64,000 bases of DNA from Salinisphaera sp002433465. Its GTDB lineage: Bacteria; Pseudomonadota; Gammaproteobacteria; Nevskiales; Salinisphaeraceae. The notes under the pieces are model-generated. The model saw only the letters and a list, made by a program, of their open reading frames with translations. It had not been told where the DNA came from and did not search any database. The translations under genes were made by a program, and so were the position numbers. Positions 7,714 to 15,689 of the stretch are shown in pieces. The stretch is taken from the NCBI RefSeq assembly GCF_040361435.1, contig NZ_APNL01000008.1, positions 62,001-126,000 of the forward strand, given 5' to 3'. The number at the start of each line of letters is the position of its first letter. Position 1 is the first letter of the stretch.

Positions 7714-7788
7714 ACATAACCGGCCGCTGCAGTTCCCCGCCCAAACCATCGCCACGCTTCGGTCGGCAACTGAGCCTAGGCGTTATGC
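7714..7788 (+). repeat. attC site 7 (short form)
   Basis: R'' CATAAC at 7715-7720 and R' GTTATGC at 7782-7788, with L'' CTGCAGTTCCCCGCC and L' CAACTGAGCC. It lacks the apical block, as attC 2 does. The R boxes (CATAAC/GTTATG) differ from the CCTAAC/GTTAGG type elsewhere. Confidence 0.85.
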
Positions 7789-7800
7789 GCTAACCAAGAG

Positions 7801-8112
7801 ATGAAAAACGCTGATTCCCACGTATCCTTTTTGAACGCGCAAGCCGTTTTCTGGGGCTGGCTCGGCGGGTTGTTCGGACCACTGTTTATCAGTTTTGGCA
7901 TATCGGAAGGGTTTGGGTCGCCGCATTTATGGCTGGGCACGGTCGGGACGGGAATCAATGTGCTAGCGCTACGGGAAGGCATGAGGGCGAAGCGTGAGCA
8001 ACGCACGTCGGATTTCGTTGTCTACGGGCTTGTATCGGCTTTTGTGCTGTTAGTCGGCGTAGCTGTTGCCGTACTTGATGTGGCGGCCACATCACAGAGC
8101 GCTGCAGGTTGA
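7801..8112 (+). CDS. Integron cassette: small membrane protein
   Basis: A 103-residue protein with two or three hydrophobic stretches: about 12-35 (AVFWGWLGGLFGPLFISFGI), a weaker one around 40-55, and 72-93 (FVVYGLVSAFVLLVGVAVAV). A positively charged stretch (REGMRAKREQR) between them fits an inner-membrane hairpin. No enzyme motif is seen and no family recognised. Many integron cassettes encode such short membrane proteins. ATG at 7801 follows attC 7 after 12 bp. Confidence 0.65.
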   Translation: MKNADSHVSFLNAQAVFWGWLGGLFGPLFISFGISEGFGSPHLWLGTVGTGINVLALREGMRAKREQRTSDFVVYGLVSAFVLLVGVAVAVLDVAATSQSAAG

Positions 8113-8187
8113 AGCCCACCGTGCTGCCGTGATTCGGCTCTGCCTTGCGGCGGCCCGTTTCGCTTGAACCTGGAGGCGGCGTAAAAC
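8100..8187 (+). repeat. Decayed attC-like inverted repeat
   Basis: GCTGCAGGTTGAAGC near 8101-8115 and GCTTGAACCTGGAGGC near 8162-8177 form an imperfect inverted repeat of attC size. The GTTRRRY R' core is missing (GGCGTAAAACG instead). It may be a dead terminal attC, or an unrelated hairpin before the acetyltransferase. Confidence 0.35.
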
Positions 8188-8199
8188 GCTGGAGAAGGA

Positions 8200-8841
8200 T
8201 TGAACGGTCCCGACCCCGAAACCAAGCACCCAATGGTAGGATTTCCGCAGGTGTGCTTCATCAAGAACACGGTGCGTAATCCCAATATCGTGGTTGGCGA
8301 TTACACCTACTACGACGACCCCGAGTATTCGGAGAATTTCGAGCGCAACGTGCTGTATCACTTCCCGTTCATCGGCGACAAGCTGATTATCGGCAAGTTC
8401 TGCGCCATTGCTCGCGGCGTGAAGTTCATCATGAACGGGGCGAATCACAGGATGTCAGGCATATCCACCTATCCGTTCCAGATTTTCGGGAATGGTTGGG
8501 AGAAGGTCATGCCCGCGCCGGACGATCTGCCATACAAAGGCGATACGGTTATCGGCAACGATGTCTGGATCGGCTACGACGCTCTGGTGATGCCGGGTGT
8601 CCATATTGGCAATGGGGCGATTGTTTCTTCTCGTTCTGTCGTCGTATCCGACGTGCCGGCGTACACGATCGTGGGCGGCAACCCGGCCAAGCCGATAAAG
8701 CAGCGCTTTGGGCCGGAAGAGGTTGAAACGCTCAACAAGGTCGCATGGTGGGACTGGCCCATCGAAAAGATCACGAAGCATCTGGATCAGATCGTAGGGG
8801 GTGACGTCGAGTCCCTGGCGGCACTTACAAAGGCGTCCTGA
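8200..8841 (+). CDS. Vat/CatB-type xenobiotic O-acetyltransferase
   Basis: Left-handed beta-helix hexapeptide acetyltransferase of the Vat (streptogramin A) / CatB (chloramphenicol) group. Members acetylate a hydroxyl on the drug using acetyl-CoA, as cytosolic trimers. The 213-residue length fits. The catalytic-His block NGANHRMSGISTYPF is present, followed by hexapeptide turns (DTVIGNDVWIGYDALVMPG), the loop and helix VVGGNPAKPI, and the C-terminal WWDWPIEKI. The TTG start at 8200 has GGAGAAGG at 8191-8198. It sits at the distal end of the integron array with no intact attC after it, so it may be the last, trapped cassette. The actual substrate is not established. Confidence 0.85.
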   Translation: MNGPDPETKHPMVGFPQVCFIKNTVRNPNIVVGDYTYYDDPEYSENFERNVLYHFPFIGDKLIIGKFCAIARGVKFIMNGANHRMSGISTYPFQIFGNGWEKVMPAPDDLPYKGDTVIGNDVWIGYDALVMPGVHIGNGAIVSSRSVVVSDVPAYTIVGGNPAKPIKQRFGPEEVETLNKVAWWDWPIEKITKHLDQIVGGDVESLAALTKAS

Positions 8842-9021
8842 CGGCGCACTCTAGGCGGCTGGAACGGTTTTGGCCCAAGCGCTTCTGGGCGCAGCCCGTC
8901 ATGTGGCCGAAGCCGGCGCGCCACCGAGTGTGTATGACTGTGTCTGGCGAAGCGTCCTAGCGCTCGCTCGGGCCATGTCCTGCGCTTATCATGGCGCCTC
9001 GAATCACCCGGAATAAATCGT

Positions 9022-9357
9022 ATGTCGTTGCCGCCGTGCCCCGAATGTCAGTCGCAGTTTGCCTATCGTGATCAGGCGTTTCTGGTTTGTCCTGAATGTG
9101 CGCACGAATGGAATCCGGACGAGTTGGCCGTAGAAGACAAGACGGGGGCCAAGGACGCGAATGGCACGGCGTTGGCCGAAGGCGACAAGGTCACGCTGGC
9201 GAAGGACGTGAAAGTAAAAGGCAGTTCGATGGTGCTGAAGATCGGCACGAAAGCGTTGGTCAGGCGAATTCTCGATGCCAAAGATCACCAGCTGGACTGC
9301 AAGGTAGACGGCGCGGGGGACATGATGGTGACGGCGGCGTTCGTCAAGAAGGCTTGA
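9022..9357 (+). CDS. yjdM: PhnA/YjdM-family zinc-ribbon protein
   Basis: A 111-residue protein with an N-terminal zinc ribbon (CPEC near residue 6 and CPEC near residue 24) and the C-terminal PhnA domain (GTALAEGDKVTLAKDVKVKG and IKTGTKALV-like segments). The family, once linked to phosphonate use, has no firmly established biochemical role. Length matches E. coli YjdM (111). No phn genes are nearby, so the neighbourhood adds nothing to function. Confidence 0.9.
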   Translation: MSLPPCPECQSQFAYRDQAFLVCPECAHEWNPDELAVEDKTGAKDANGTALAEGDKVTLAKDVKVKGSSMVLKIGTKALVRRILDAKDHQLDCKVDGAGDMMVTAAFVKKA

Positions 9358-9717
9358 GCGCCAGGTTGCTGGTTCAGGAGTACGCTACCGCCTACGCGTC
9401 GCAGCGGACGTCTCGGCCAACGCCGATCGGCGGTTTGTGTCCAGGACCAGTGGCAGAGCAAATCGCGGTTGAGCTGGAACTACCCATACGTGTCTTGTAA
9501 GCGCAAGCAGGAAACCAAGTGCCGTTCACACCGTTTCACATGGGCCCGGGCATAGTGATCAAGGCGTTGATGGGCGGTTCGTTCAGCCTGATGATTTCAC
9601 GACGAAATACTGCTCGCCAAGACATGTAACTCGATATGATTTTCTCCGGTGCTCGGCGTCGAGGGCGCCTGTCCGGCTTCGATCGTTTTTCAACCGTGCG
9701 GTTTAACTCATCTGACC
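9358..9717. other. Intergenic region, nothing recognised
   Basis: About 360 bp between the PhnA-like gene and the lipoprotein gene. I see no RNA gene, convincing hairpin terminator or coding frame with a family resemblance. Confidence 0.5.
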
Positions 9718-10302
9718 ATGCCAACCTTGAAAAGTCTGTCCTTGCTCCTCGCCGTAATTCCCGTTCTGCAAGGCTGCGCCTACGCGCTGGTTCCAGAAAC
9801 CAGCGACCCGCTCCGGAAGATCGATCAGGCGTATCAAATGTGGAGCGTCGGGCGATGGGTCCCGGCCGAGGGATTGGGCAGGGAGGCCCTGGTTCTGGGT
9901 GAAAAGTCGGGCGACCCGGTGGCGATCGCGAATGCGCATCGCTACCTGGGCAACTTCTATAAAAGTGGCCTGTACCGTGAGCATGCGCAGTGGTTCGCCG
10001 AGCAGGGGCGTTACGACCCGACGAGTGGGTTGTCGATCTCTCACTTCGAGAAAGCCGAGCAGACCTGGGCGTCGATCGATAACCACGTAGGCATGGCGTT
10101 GGACCAGTTCAATCAGGGCGTGGCCTACTCGATCGACGAGAACCACGACAAGACCTGCGAACGATATGCCACGTCGTTGGATACGTACGAATCCGCGCGC
10201 GAAGAGTTTGCAAACACCCCGCTCCCCATCGGCCCGCACTTCAAGGATTTTCCCTCGATGGTCGAGGCATTCGGCGACCAAGAGAACTGCGAAGCGCTTT
10301 AG
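9718..10302 (+). CDS. Putative lipoprotein with TPR-like helices
   Basis: A 194-residue predicted lipoprotein. The signal peptide MPTLKSLSLLLAVIPVLQGC ends in lipobox LQGC (Cys20). The mature part is helical, with a repeated pattern of Ala/Tyr/Gly positions suggestive of tetratricopeptide-like helices (AIANAHRYLGNFYKSG; HVGMALDQFNQGVAYS). Start at 9718 is preferred over an in-frame ATG at 9649 because only the later start gives a proper signal peptide. Probably anchored in the outer membrane; partner and role unknown. It stands alone between two gaps. Confidence 0.7.
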   Translation: MPTLKSLSLLLAVIPVLQGCAYALVPETSDPLRKIDQAYQMWSVGRWVPAEGLGREALVLGEKSGDPVAIANAHRYLGNFYKSGLYREHAQWFAEQGRYDPTSGLSISHFEKAEQTWASIDNHVGMALDQFNQGVAYSIDENHDKTCERYATSLDTYESAREEFANTPLPIGPHFKDFPSMVEAFGDQENCEAL

Positions 10303-10542
10303 CCGTGCGTCGCCACGTCGCCTGTGAAGCGATCAAAATAAGTAAGAGCAGTATTGTCGTCGCCGTTCCGGGGTGGCGATGCTCGTTGGCTCGCAAGGCC
10401 GGGATGTCGCATATCGCCGTAGCGAAGGCCCATCGCGGTTAGACGACATCAAGACTGCCGGGTGGCGACGATCGTCCGGGAGGGGTAGCCTTGGCATCCG
10501 CCTTGGGGGTGGACAGCTCTATTGGTCTACAATACGCGGCCC

Positions 10543-10571
10543 GCGAAGCCCTTGCGTGCAAGAGGCTTCGC
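10543..10571. promoter_or_regulatory. Strong hairpin upstream of ECF sigma gene
   Basis: GCGAAGCC and GGCTTCGC pair around an inner CTTG/CAAG stem with a CGTG loop and one bulged A, giving about 12 pairs. No T-run follows, so it is not a standard terminator. It lies about 150 bp before the sigma gene and could be a leader structure. The rest of 10303-10723 shows nothing clear. Confidence 0.35.
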
Positions 10572-10723
10572 AGCTAAATTGCGCCGCGCCGGTATGCCCG
10601 AGTCGCGCCCGTCAGCGCCCGCTCTAGTGTTATTACGAAGGTAAAGTTTTGATACCAAGCCGTTGTTTTTACAGCACTTTGCTCGCCGTACGCGTGGTTG
10701 TGCGCGAGCCGGCCCACTAGCAG

Positions 10724-11290
10724 GTGGCCGACCGGGAGCAATTGGCCGCGCTGTTGGCGCGCACGGCAGAGGGCGACGAACGCGCCTTCCAGGAACTCTA
10801 CGCTGCGACCTCCGCGCAACTTTATGCGCTGTTGCTGCGTATCCTGCGTAACCCGGAGCAGGCACGGGATGCGCTGCAGGATGCCTATGTAAGGGTCTGG
10901 CAAAAAGCGGATACCTATGCTCCGGATCGGGGGGCGCCTCTGACGTGGCTTTTGTCGATTGCCCGCTATCGCGCACTGGATGTACTCAGACGCAAGCGCC
11001 CTGAAGTGGCGATGCCGGAGGAACCGGACATGATGGCTACACTGCTCGAAGATGAGCAGGCGCTCTCGCCGTTGGAAGAGAACGAAAACCAGCAGTCGCT
11101 TGATGCCATTCAGGAGTGTCTCAAGACGCTGCCCGCGCAGCAGCGCGACAGCGTGCTGTTGGCCTACTACGAGGGACTTACGCATCAGGAATTGTCTCAG
11201 CGGTTGGATGCCCCCCTGGGCACGGTCAAGAGCTGGATCCGGCGCGGCTTGATGCGGCTGCGTGAATGCCTTGCGGAGCGTGCGTCGTGA
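10724..11290 (+). CDS. ECF RNA polymerase sigma factor (SigK-like)
   Basis: A 188-residue extracytoplasmic-function sigma factor. Region 2 spans about residues 20-90 (ILRNPEQARDALQDAYVRVW with the -10-binding helix), and region 4 about 125-180 (LPAQQRDSVLLAYYEGLTHQ and GTVKSWIRRGLMRLRECL, the -35-binding helix-turn-helix). The linker holds an acidic stretch. The GTG start at 10724 is the first that includes region 2. The stop overlaps the start of the anti-sigma gene by four bases (GTGA), indicating translational coupling. Pairing with an RskA-type anti-sigma fits the SigK group, often used in envelope or oxidative stress; the signal is unknown. Confidence 0.92.
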   Translation: MADREQLAALLARTAEGDERAFQELYAATSAQLYALLLRILRNPEQARDALQDAYVRVWQKADTYAPDRGAPLTWLLSIARYRALDVLRRKRPEVAMPEEPDMMATLLEDEQALSPLEENENQQSLDAIQECLKTLPAQQRDSVLLAYYEGLTHQELSQRLDAPLGTVKSWIRRGLMRLRECLAERAS

Positions 11291-12051
11291 CATCTCAAGA
11301 ACGGGACGACAACCTCGTGCTCGAGGCCGGCGAATACGTGTTGGGTACGTTGGCACCGGACGCGCGAGCGGACTTCGAGCGGCGCCTGGAAACCGACCCG
11401 GCCGCGCGCCGCGAGCTTGCGTACTGGGAGCATCGGCTTGGCAGCCTGGGCCTCGACCTGGACCCTGTCGAGCCGCCGGCTGACGTATGGGAACAGCTGG
11501 CCGGCACGTTATCGCTCAAGCAGTCGACGCCGGCTTCGCCTGAAGCTGTGCCTAGCCGCGTCCAGGCCCCGGCGGCGAATCAAGTGCGGTTCTGGCGGGG
11601 CGCGGCGATCGCCGCCTCCATTGTGGCGATGGTGCTGGGTGCCATGCTGCTGACCCAGCCGGACTATCAACATGGCTACGGCGAGCCCGATCCGCCGCAT
11701 GCGTATACCAGCATCGTCTACGACGACCCGACCGGCACAGGCTGGCTCGTGACCGCCTGGGCAGGCGATGATGAAATGCAGGTGGTCGCCCTGGGCGACT
11801 ACAACGTTCCTGAAGGCAAGGAATTGCGTGCCTGGCTCAAGCCGGAGAACGGCGAGCCCATACCGTTGGGCGCCTGGCCGCACGAGAAGGGCGGTTATAA
11901 CGTGTCGCTGAGCCGGTCCACGGTGCAAAAGATGGCATCGAAGGCGAAGCTGATGGTGTCGATGGAGGATGCGGGGGCAACCGACCAGGCAGGTTCGACG
12001 CTGCCCGGTAAAGTCATGTGGAGTGCCCCCATACTCAGCCGCACGAGCTAG
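11287..12051 (+). CDS. Anti-sigma-K factor (RskA family)
   Basis: A 254-residue membrane anti-sigma factor. The N-terminal sigma-binding domain (about 1-90, EYVLGTLAPDARADFERRL) is followed by one transmembrane helix (about residues 104-123, GAAIAASIVAMVLGAMLL) and a periplasmic RskA domain (about 125-254, LRAWLKPENGEPIPLGAWP). It is expected to hold the upstream ECF sigma factor at the membrane until released. GTG at 11287 overlapping the sigma stop is chosen over an in-frame ATG at 11266. In the SigK/RskA type no zinc motif is expected, and none is seen. Confidence 0.88.
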   Translation: MTSQERDDNLVLEAGEYVLGTLAPDARADFERRLETDPAARRELAYWEHRLGSLGLDLDPVEPPADVWEQLAGTLSLKQSTPASPEAVPSRVQAPAANQVRFWRGAAIAASIVAMVLGAMLLTQPDYQHGYGEPDPPHAYTSIVYDDPTGTGWLVTAWAGDDEMQVVALGDYNVPEGKELRAWLKPENGEPIPLGAWPHEKGGYNVSLSRSTVQKMASKAKLMVSMEDAGATDQAGSTLPGKVMWSAPILSRTS

Positions 12052-12365
12052 CTCCGCCGGCCCGCGGCTCAGGCGCGGCCGGGTTCGCTGTCGCGTGCCC
12101 GAGCCGTGCATCCGGCCCAGCGTCTGTTCGATGCGGATACGCCAGAACGCGGCTGAGCAGGGCTTCGCGGCCGCCAGCCCGGCTTCAAAAAATCTCGCGA
12201 GCCGCGTGCCACGGCCTGGCGCTCGGGCCGGCCTGGCGTTCTACCGATGTGGGCATGCTGGACGGCGAGCACTCAGGCGTTGTCCACGGGCGAAGATTGT
12301 TCGTCGCGTAAACTATGACTGATACCGGCGGCGGGGCGGCAGCTCATGGAGCGGAGTCAGTCACG
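12052..12365. other. Intergenic region, nothing recognised
   Basis: About 314 bp of GC-rich sequence after the anti-sigma gene. No intrinsic terminator, RNA gene or supported coding frame is evident. Confidence 0.5.
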
Positions 12366-12710
12366 ATGAAACTGCTACTTGCGATCGCACTATTTTCTGC
12401 CAGCGCCTCGGCAGCCGTTCTGGACACGCCGCACTACGTGGTCGATATCAGCCCGCAGTGCGAGGAAGGTAACGTCTCCTGCGATCGCGTCGTTTACCGC
12501 GGCAAGAGCAAGCGCAGCGGCCATGCGATCACGCTTCAGGGTCACAGCTGGCATTCGCGCTGCGGGGACGGTGTCACCCCCTGTCGTTTCCTCGGCTACC
12601 GTTTCGAGAACGGCGACGTCACCTACTACGTTCACGAACAAGGCCGGCTGCGGGTGGTTCGTGACCGGGACGAGGTGCTTGTCAACGAACAGGGCCGGTG
12701 GCTGCGCTAG
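12366..12710 (+). CDS. Small secreted protein, unknown
   Basis: A 114-residue protein with a clear signal peptide (MKLLLAIALFSASASAAV, cleavage after about residue 17-18). The mature part has four Cys (QCEEGNVSC, RCGDGVTPC), likely two disulphides in the periplasm. It contains blocks YRGKSKRSGHAITLQG and GYRFENGDVTYYV typical of small beta-rich exported proteins. ATG 12366 is chosen over an upstream in-frame ATG (12315) because it begins the signal peptide and has GCGGAG upstream. No named family recognised. Confidence 0.7.
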   Translation: MKLLLAIALFSASASAAVLDTPHYVVDISPQCEEGNVSCDRVVYRGKSKRSGHAITLQGHSWHSRCGDGVTPCRFLGYRFENGDVTYYVHEQGRLRVVRDRDEVLVNEQGRWLR

Positions 12711-12835
12711 CCCCGGCAGGCGCCATGGCGCCATCGAAAACCTGCCCGCTGGCCCAGTTCCCGCCCCAGAAGCCGATGAAACAGAATATCTACGATGAGC
12801 CCGAGTCCTCGTTTTCGCGCGATGGGGCCTCATCG

Positions 12836-13360
12836 ATGCTGCTCGAAACACCGCGACTGCGCCTGCAACCGCTGTCGATGGATGACGTGCCGGCGTTGGC
12901 CGCGATCCTCGCGGATCCGGCGGTGATGAAACACTCGGTCGGTGGCGTTTGCGACGAGTTGGCGACGCGGGATTTTATTAACTGGTGTCGAGAGTCGTAT
13001 GCGGCCCATGGCGTCGGGTCATGGGCGCTCGTGGATAAAAACGATTCGTCGCTGATCGGATTTTGCGGTGTGGGGCCGGAACTCGTGAACGGCGTCGAGG
13101 AGATGAACCTGGGCTATCGGCTGGCGACCCGCTATTGGAACAAGGGGTTGGCCACCGAGGCGGCTAAGGCTGTGCTGGCACACGCATTCCGAGGCCGGGG
13201 CATGGGGTCGGTTATAGTCATTATCGAACCAGACCACGTCGCATCGTTGAAAGTGGCCGAAAACGCGGGCTTTCGCCAGTTCCATTCGATCACGTTCCAC
13301 GGTCGTTCGGTCCGGCTTTATCGACTGCGCCGGGCGGATTGGCTGAACGCGGTTTCCTAA
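12836..13360 (+). CDS. RimJ/RimL-type GNAT acetyltransferase
   Basis: A 174-residue GNAT-family acetyltransferase. It opens with the MLLETPRLRLQPL block characteristic of the RimJ/RimL group. Acetyl-CoA binding is at LATRYWNKGLATEAAKAVL, and the C-terminal ASLKVAENAGF motif completes the fold. The start at 12836 gives the canonical N-terminus; in-frame ATGs upstream (12776, 12728) would add a non-homologous tail. The substrate could be a protein N-terminus or a small molecule and cannot be told from sequence. Confidence 0.85.
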   Translation: MLLETPRLRLQPLSMDDVPALAAILADPAVMKHSVGGVCDELATRDFINWCRESYAAHGVGSWALVDKNDSSLIGFCGVGPELVNGVEEMNLGYRLATRYWNKGLATEAAKAVLAHAFRGRGMGSVIVIIEPDHVASLKVAENAGFRQFHSITFHGRSVRLYRLRRADWLNAVS

Positions 13361-13539
13361 ACGCCGCGCCGGGGCGGCCGATAACAGACATCTAGTCGCG
13401 TAGAGTCATTGGTAGAAACCTGCTTGCTGCTCGGGCGCGCAGGGGTTGGGGCATAGCGAATACGCTTTCGCGCCGTCGCATCGGGGCGCCGACAGGGAAG
13501 GTCGCAGCGTGCGGCAAAAGCGGACCAAGGGCAGGGGCA

Positions 13540-15504
13540 GTGGTGACAAAGCGCAAGAACGCAGGCACACGGGATCGGCCCGAAAGCGGGGCGCCCACTA
13601 CGGCCGGGCTCGACGGCGAGGCGCGAGCGCATGCCGGCGACGGCCGACCCGCTTCGGACGCATCCGACCCGCCCGAGTTGAAATCGCTCGACGCCCGGGT
13701 CGGCGAACTGCTTCGCTCCGAGCTGTGGGACGACGCGCAGGAGGAACGCTACGATCGTTTCACCCGGCTTGCCGCGCGTATATTCGATGCCCCCGCGGCC
13801 CTGATTCTGTTGTTCGACGCGCATCGGCATCTGTTTAAATCCCGTTTCGGCTTTCAGCTGGGTCGCGAGAGCCAGGAGCTTGAACTCTGTCGCCAGGCCG
13901 GCGCACAGGGCACGCCCGTCGTGATCGAAGACCTGGCGCCGGGCGTCGATAGCAGCGCAGACACTGCGGTTTCCCAGCCGCGTAATATCCGGTTTTTCGC
14001 CGGGCAGGCGCTGTGCGCCGATAACGGCGAGGTGGTGGGCTGCGTGGCGTTGATGGACTTCAAGGCACGGGGCTTCGACGTCAATGCCCGGCATACGCTC
14101 GTCGAGCTCGCGCTTCTGGTGGAAGAAGAGTTCAACCTCAACGCGGCGATGGCGTCGACACGGGCGGGCATGGCCGAGCTGCTGGATCGGGACGCGGCGC
14201 TGCCTTCGGCCACCCATATCATCGCCTACGAAAAGATCGAGCTGTTGGTGGAGCAGGCCGGCAACGCCGGTCGCAAGCTGGGTATCTTTTATCTGAGCCT
14301 GGATAACCTCTACGACATGTCGCTCGCCTATGGGCCGGGGCGGATTCAGGCGATGATCAACCGCTGGATGGACGGGCTTAGAAACCACAGCGAGAACCTG
14401 ATTTATATTGGCCGCCTGTCGGAGCGCGGCTTCGTGGGCGCGTTCGAGTTCGAGGGGGACGTACGTGCCGGACGCCGGCTCTGCGAGCAGCTGCGGGTCC
14501 ATGCCCAGCAGGAAGTCGAGCACGAGGAACTGCGGTTTTCATTCGAGGCCAGCGCCGGGCTGTGTGTCTCCCCGGACCACGGTGATTCCGGGGTGGCGCT
14601 TATTGGCCGGGCACAGCTTGCCCACGAAAACCAGAGCTGGAACAACGAAACGTCGTTGTTCAACGCCGCGATTGCCAAGCGGTTTCGTCGCCGCTCGGCG
14701 TTACGCACACGCTTCGAGGCCGCGGTTGAAGACGGCTCGGTGCATTTTCACGGCCAGCCGATTTTCGCGAATGCGGACGGCGCCCTGGTCGGCATCGAAC
14801 TGCTGGCGCGCTGGCAGGACCCGGAGCTGGGCGAGGTGTCGCCGAACGAGTTCGTGCCGGTCATCGATCCGGAAAAGGGCCCGCGCCGCGCGCTCGTGGC
14901 GGCGGCGCTCGACACCGCCTGCCGGTATGTCGCGGCCTGGCAGGCCCGGTCGCAGTTCGTGCCGTACATCACCATCAACGTATCCGGCGCCGAGCTTTTC
15001 CGACAGGATTTTCACGAGCTGGTGGAGGACAGGCTGGCACACCACGGCGTGTCGGCAGAGCATCTCGTATTCGAGCTGACCGAGCGCAGCGTGATTCGCG
15101 ATTTCGAGCTGATGGCGCGCTCGCTGCGCCGCCTGACCGATACCGGTGCCCGTATTGCCCTCGACGATTTCGGCAGCGGGTATTCGTCGATTGCCTATCT
15201 CACCCGCCTGCCGATTTCGATCGTGAAGTTGGACAAGCGCGTCGTTCAGCAGATTGACGCGCAGGGACCGGCCGAGGAATTGGCCCAGGGGATCGTCGCG
15301 CTGGCCCATGGCCAGCAGCTCGCAATCGTGGCCGAGGGGGTGGAAACGCAGGCGCAGTGGGAAACGGTGCGTGCCATGGGCTGCGAATATACGCAGGGGT
15401 TTCTGCTGGGCCGCCCGCAGTCGGAAGACGCGCTGCTTGCCCTGATCGCCGAGCAGCGCAGTAATGCGACCGAGCAGGCCGACCCGCAGACGGCGCCAGA
15501 ATAG
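13540..15504 (+). CDS. GAF-degenerate GGDEF-EAL signalling protein
   Basis: A 654-residue cytoplasmic protein. A GAF-like sensor lies at about residues 65-205, a GGDEF domain at about 215-385, and an EAL phosphodiesterase domain at about 395-640. The GGDEF signature is replaced by a SERGF stretch, so cyclase activity is unlikely. The EAL domain keeps its catalytic set: Glu in GIELLARW, Asn in TINVSG, Glu in FELTER, DDFGSG, Lys in IVKLDK, Glu in AEGVET and the QGF loop. It is therefore predicted to hydrolyse c-di-GMP to pGpG, tuned by the GAF ligand. GTG 13540 is preceded by AGGGGCAG. It has no transmembrane segment. Confidence 0.88.
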   Translation: MVTKRKNAGTRDRPESGAPTTAGLDGEARAHAGDGRPASDASDPPELKSLDARVGELLRSELWDDAQEERYDRFTRLAARIFDAPAALILLFDAHRHLFKSRFGFQLGRESQELELCRQAGAQGTPVVIEDLAPGVDSSADTAVSQPRNIRFFAGQALCADNGEVVGCVALMDFKARGFDVNARHTLVELALLVEEEFNLNAAMASTRAGMAELLDRDAALPSATHIIAYEKIELLVEQAGNAGRKLGIFYLSLDNLYDMSLAYGPGRIQAMINRWMDGLRNHSENLIYIGRLSERGFVGAFEFEGDVRAGRRLCEQLRVHAQQEVEHEELRFSFEASAGLCVSPDHGDSGVALIGRAQLAHENQSWNNETSLFNAAIAKRFRRRSALRTRFEAAVEDGSVHFHGQPIFANADGALVGIELLARWQDPELGEVSPNEFVPVIDPEKGPRRALVAAALDTACRYVAAWQARSQFVPYITINVSGAELFRQDFHELVEDRLAHHGVSAEHLVFELTERSVIRDFELMARSLRRLTDTGARIALDDFGSGYSSIAYLTRLPISIVKLDKRVVQQIDAQGPAEELAQGIVALAHGQQLAIVAEGVETQAQWETVRAMGCEYTQGFLLGRPQSEDALLALIAEQRSNATEQADPQTAPE

Positions 15505-15689
15505 GCGCGACGGCGCGCTTGCATGACGCAGGCCACCGCCGCGCATGCCGGCCAGCCGGACAAGCCGTTGCGCGCATTGAGTCCCAGTTCCGTACGACCG
15601 ACCGGTATGCCTGCCGCGGGGCTGGTTTCCTGCCTGATGCTTCTGTTTCAATAGCGCCCTCGACCCCCGTCCGTCGCCGGCTGCTGTCC

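Noticed and set aside
4065..7788. attC series considered as a CRISPR array
   Set aside because: Repeats are 70-105 bp, imperfect, separated by ORFs of variable length, and carry R/L boxes next to an IntI gene.
10373..10627. Possible small plus-strand gene before the sigma factor
   Set aside because: No ribosome-binding site, no family resemblance, and it runs across the hairpin at 10543-10571.
13357..14523. Long minus-strand frame opposite the GAF-GGDEF-EAL gene
   Set aside because: It is an antisense shadow of a high-GC gene; its protein has no recognisable domain while the plus strand encodes a complete EAL domain.
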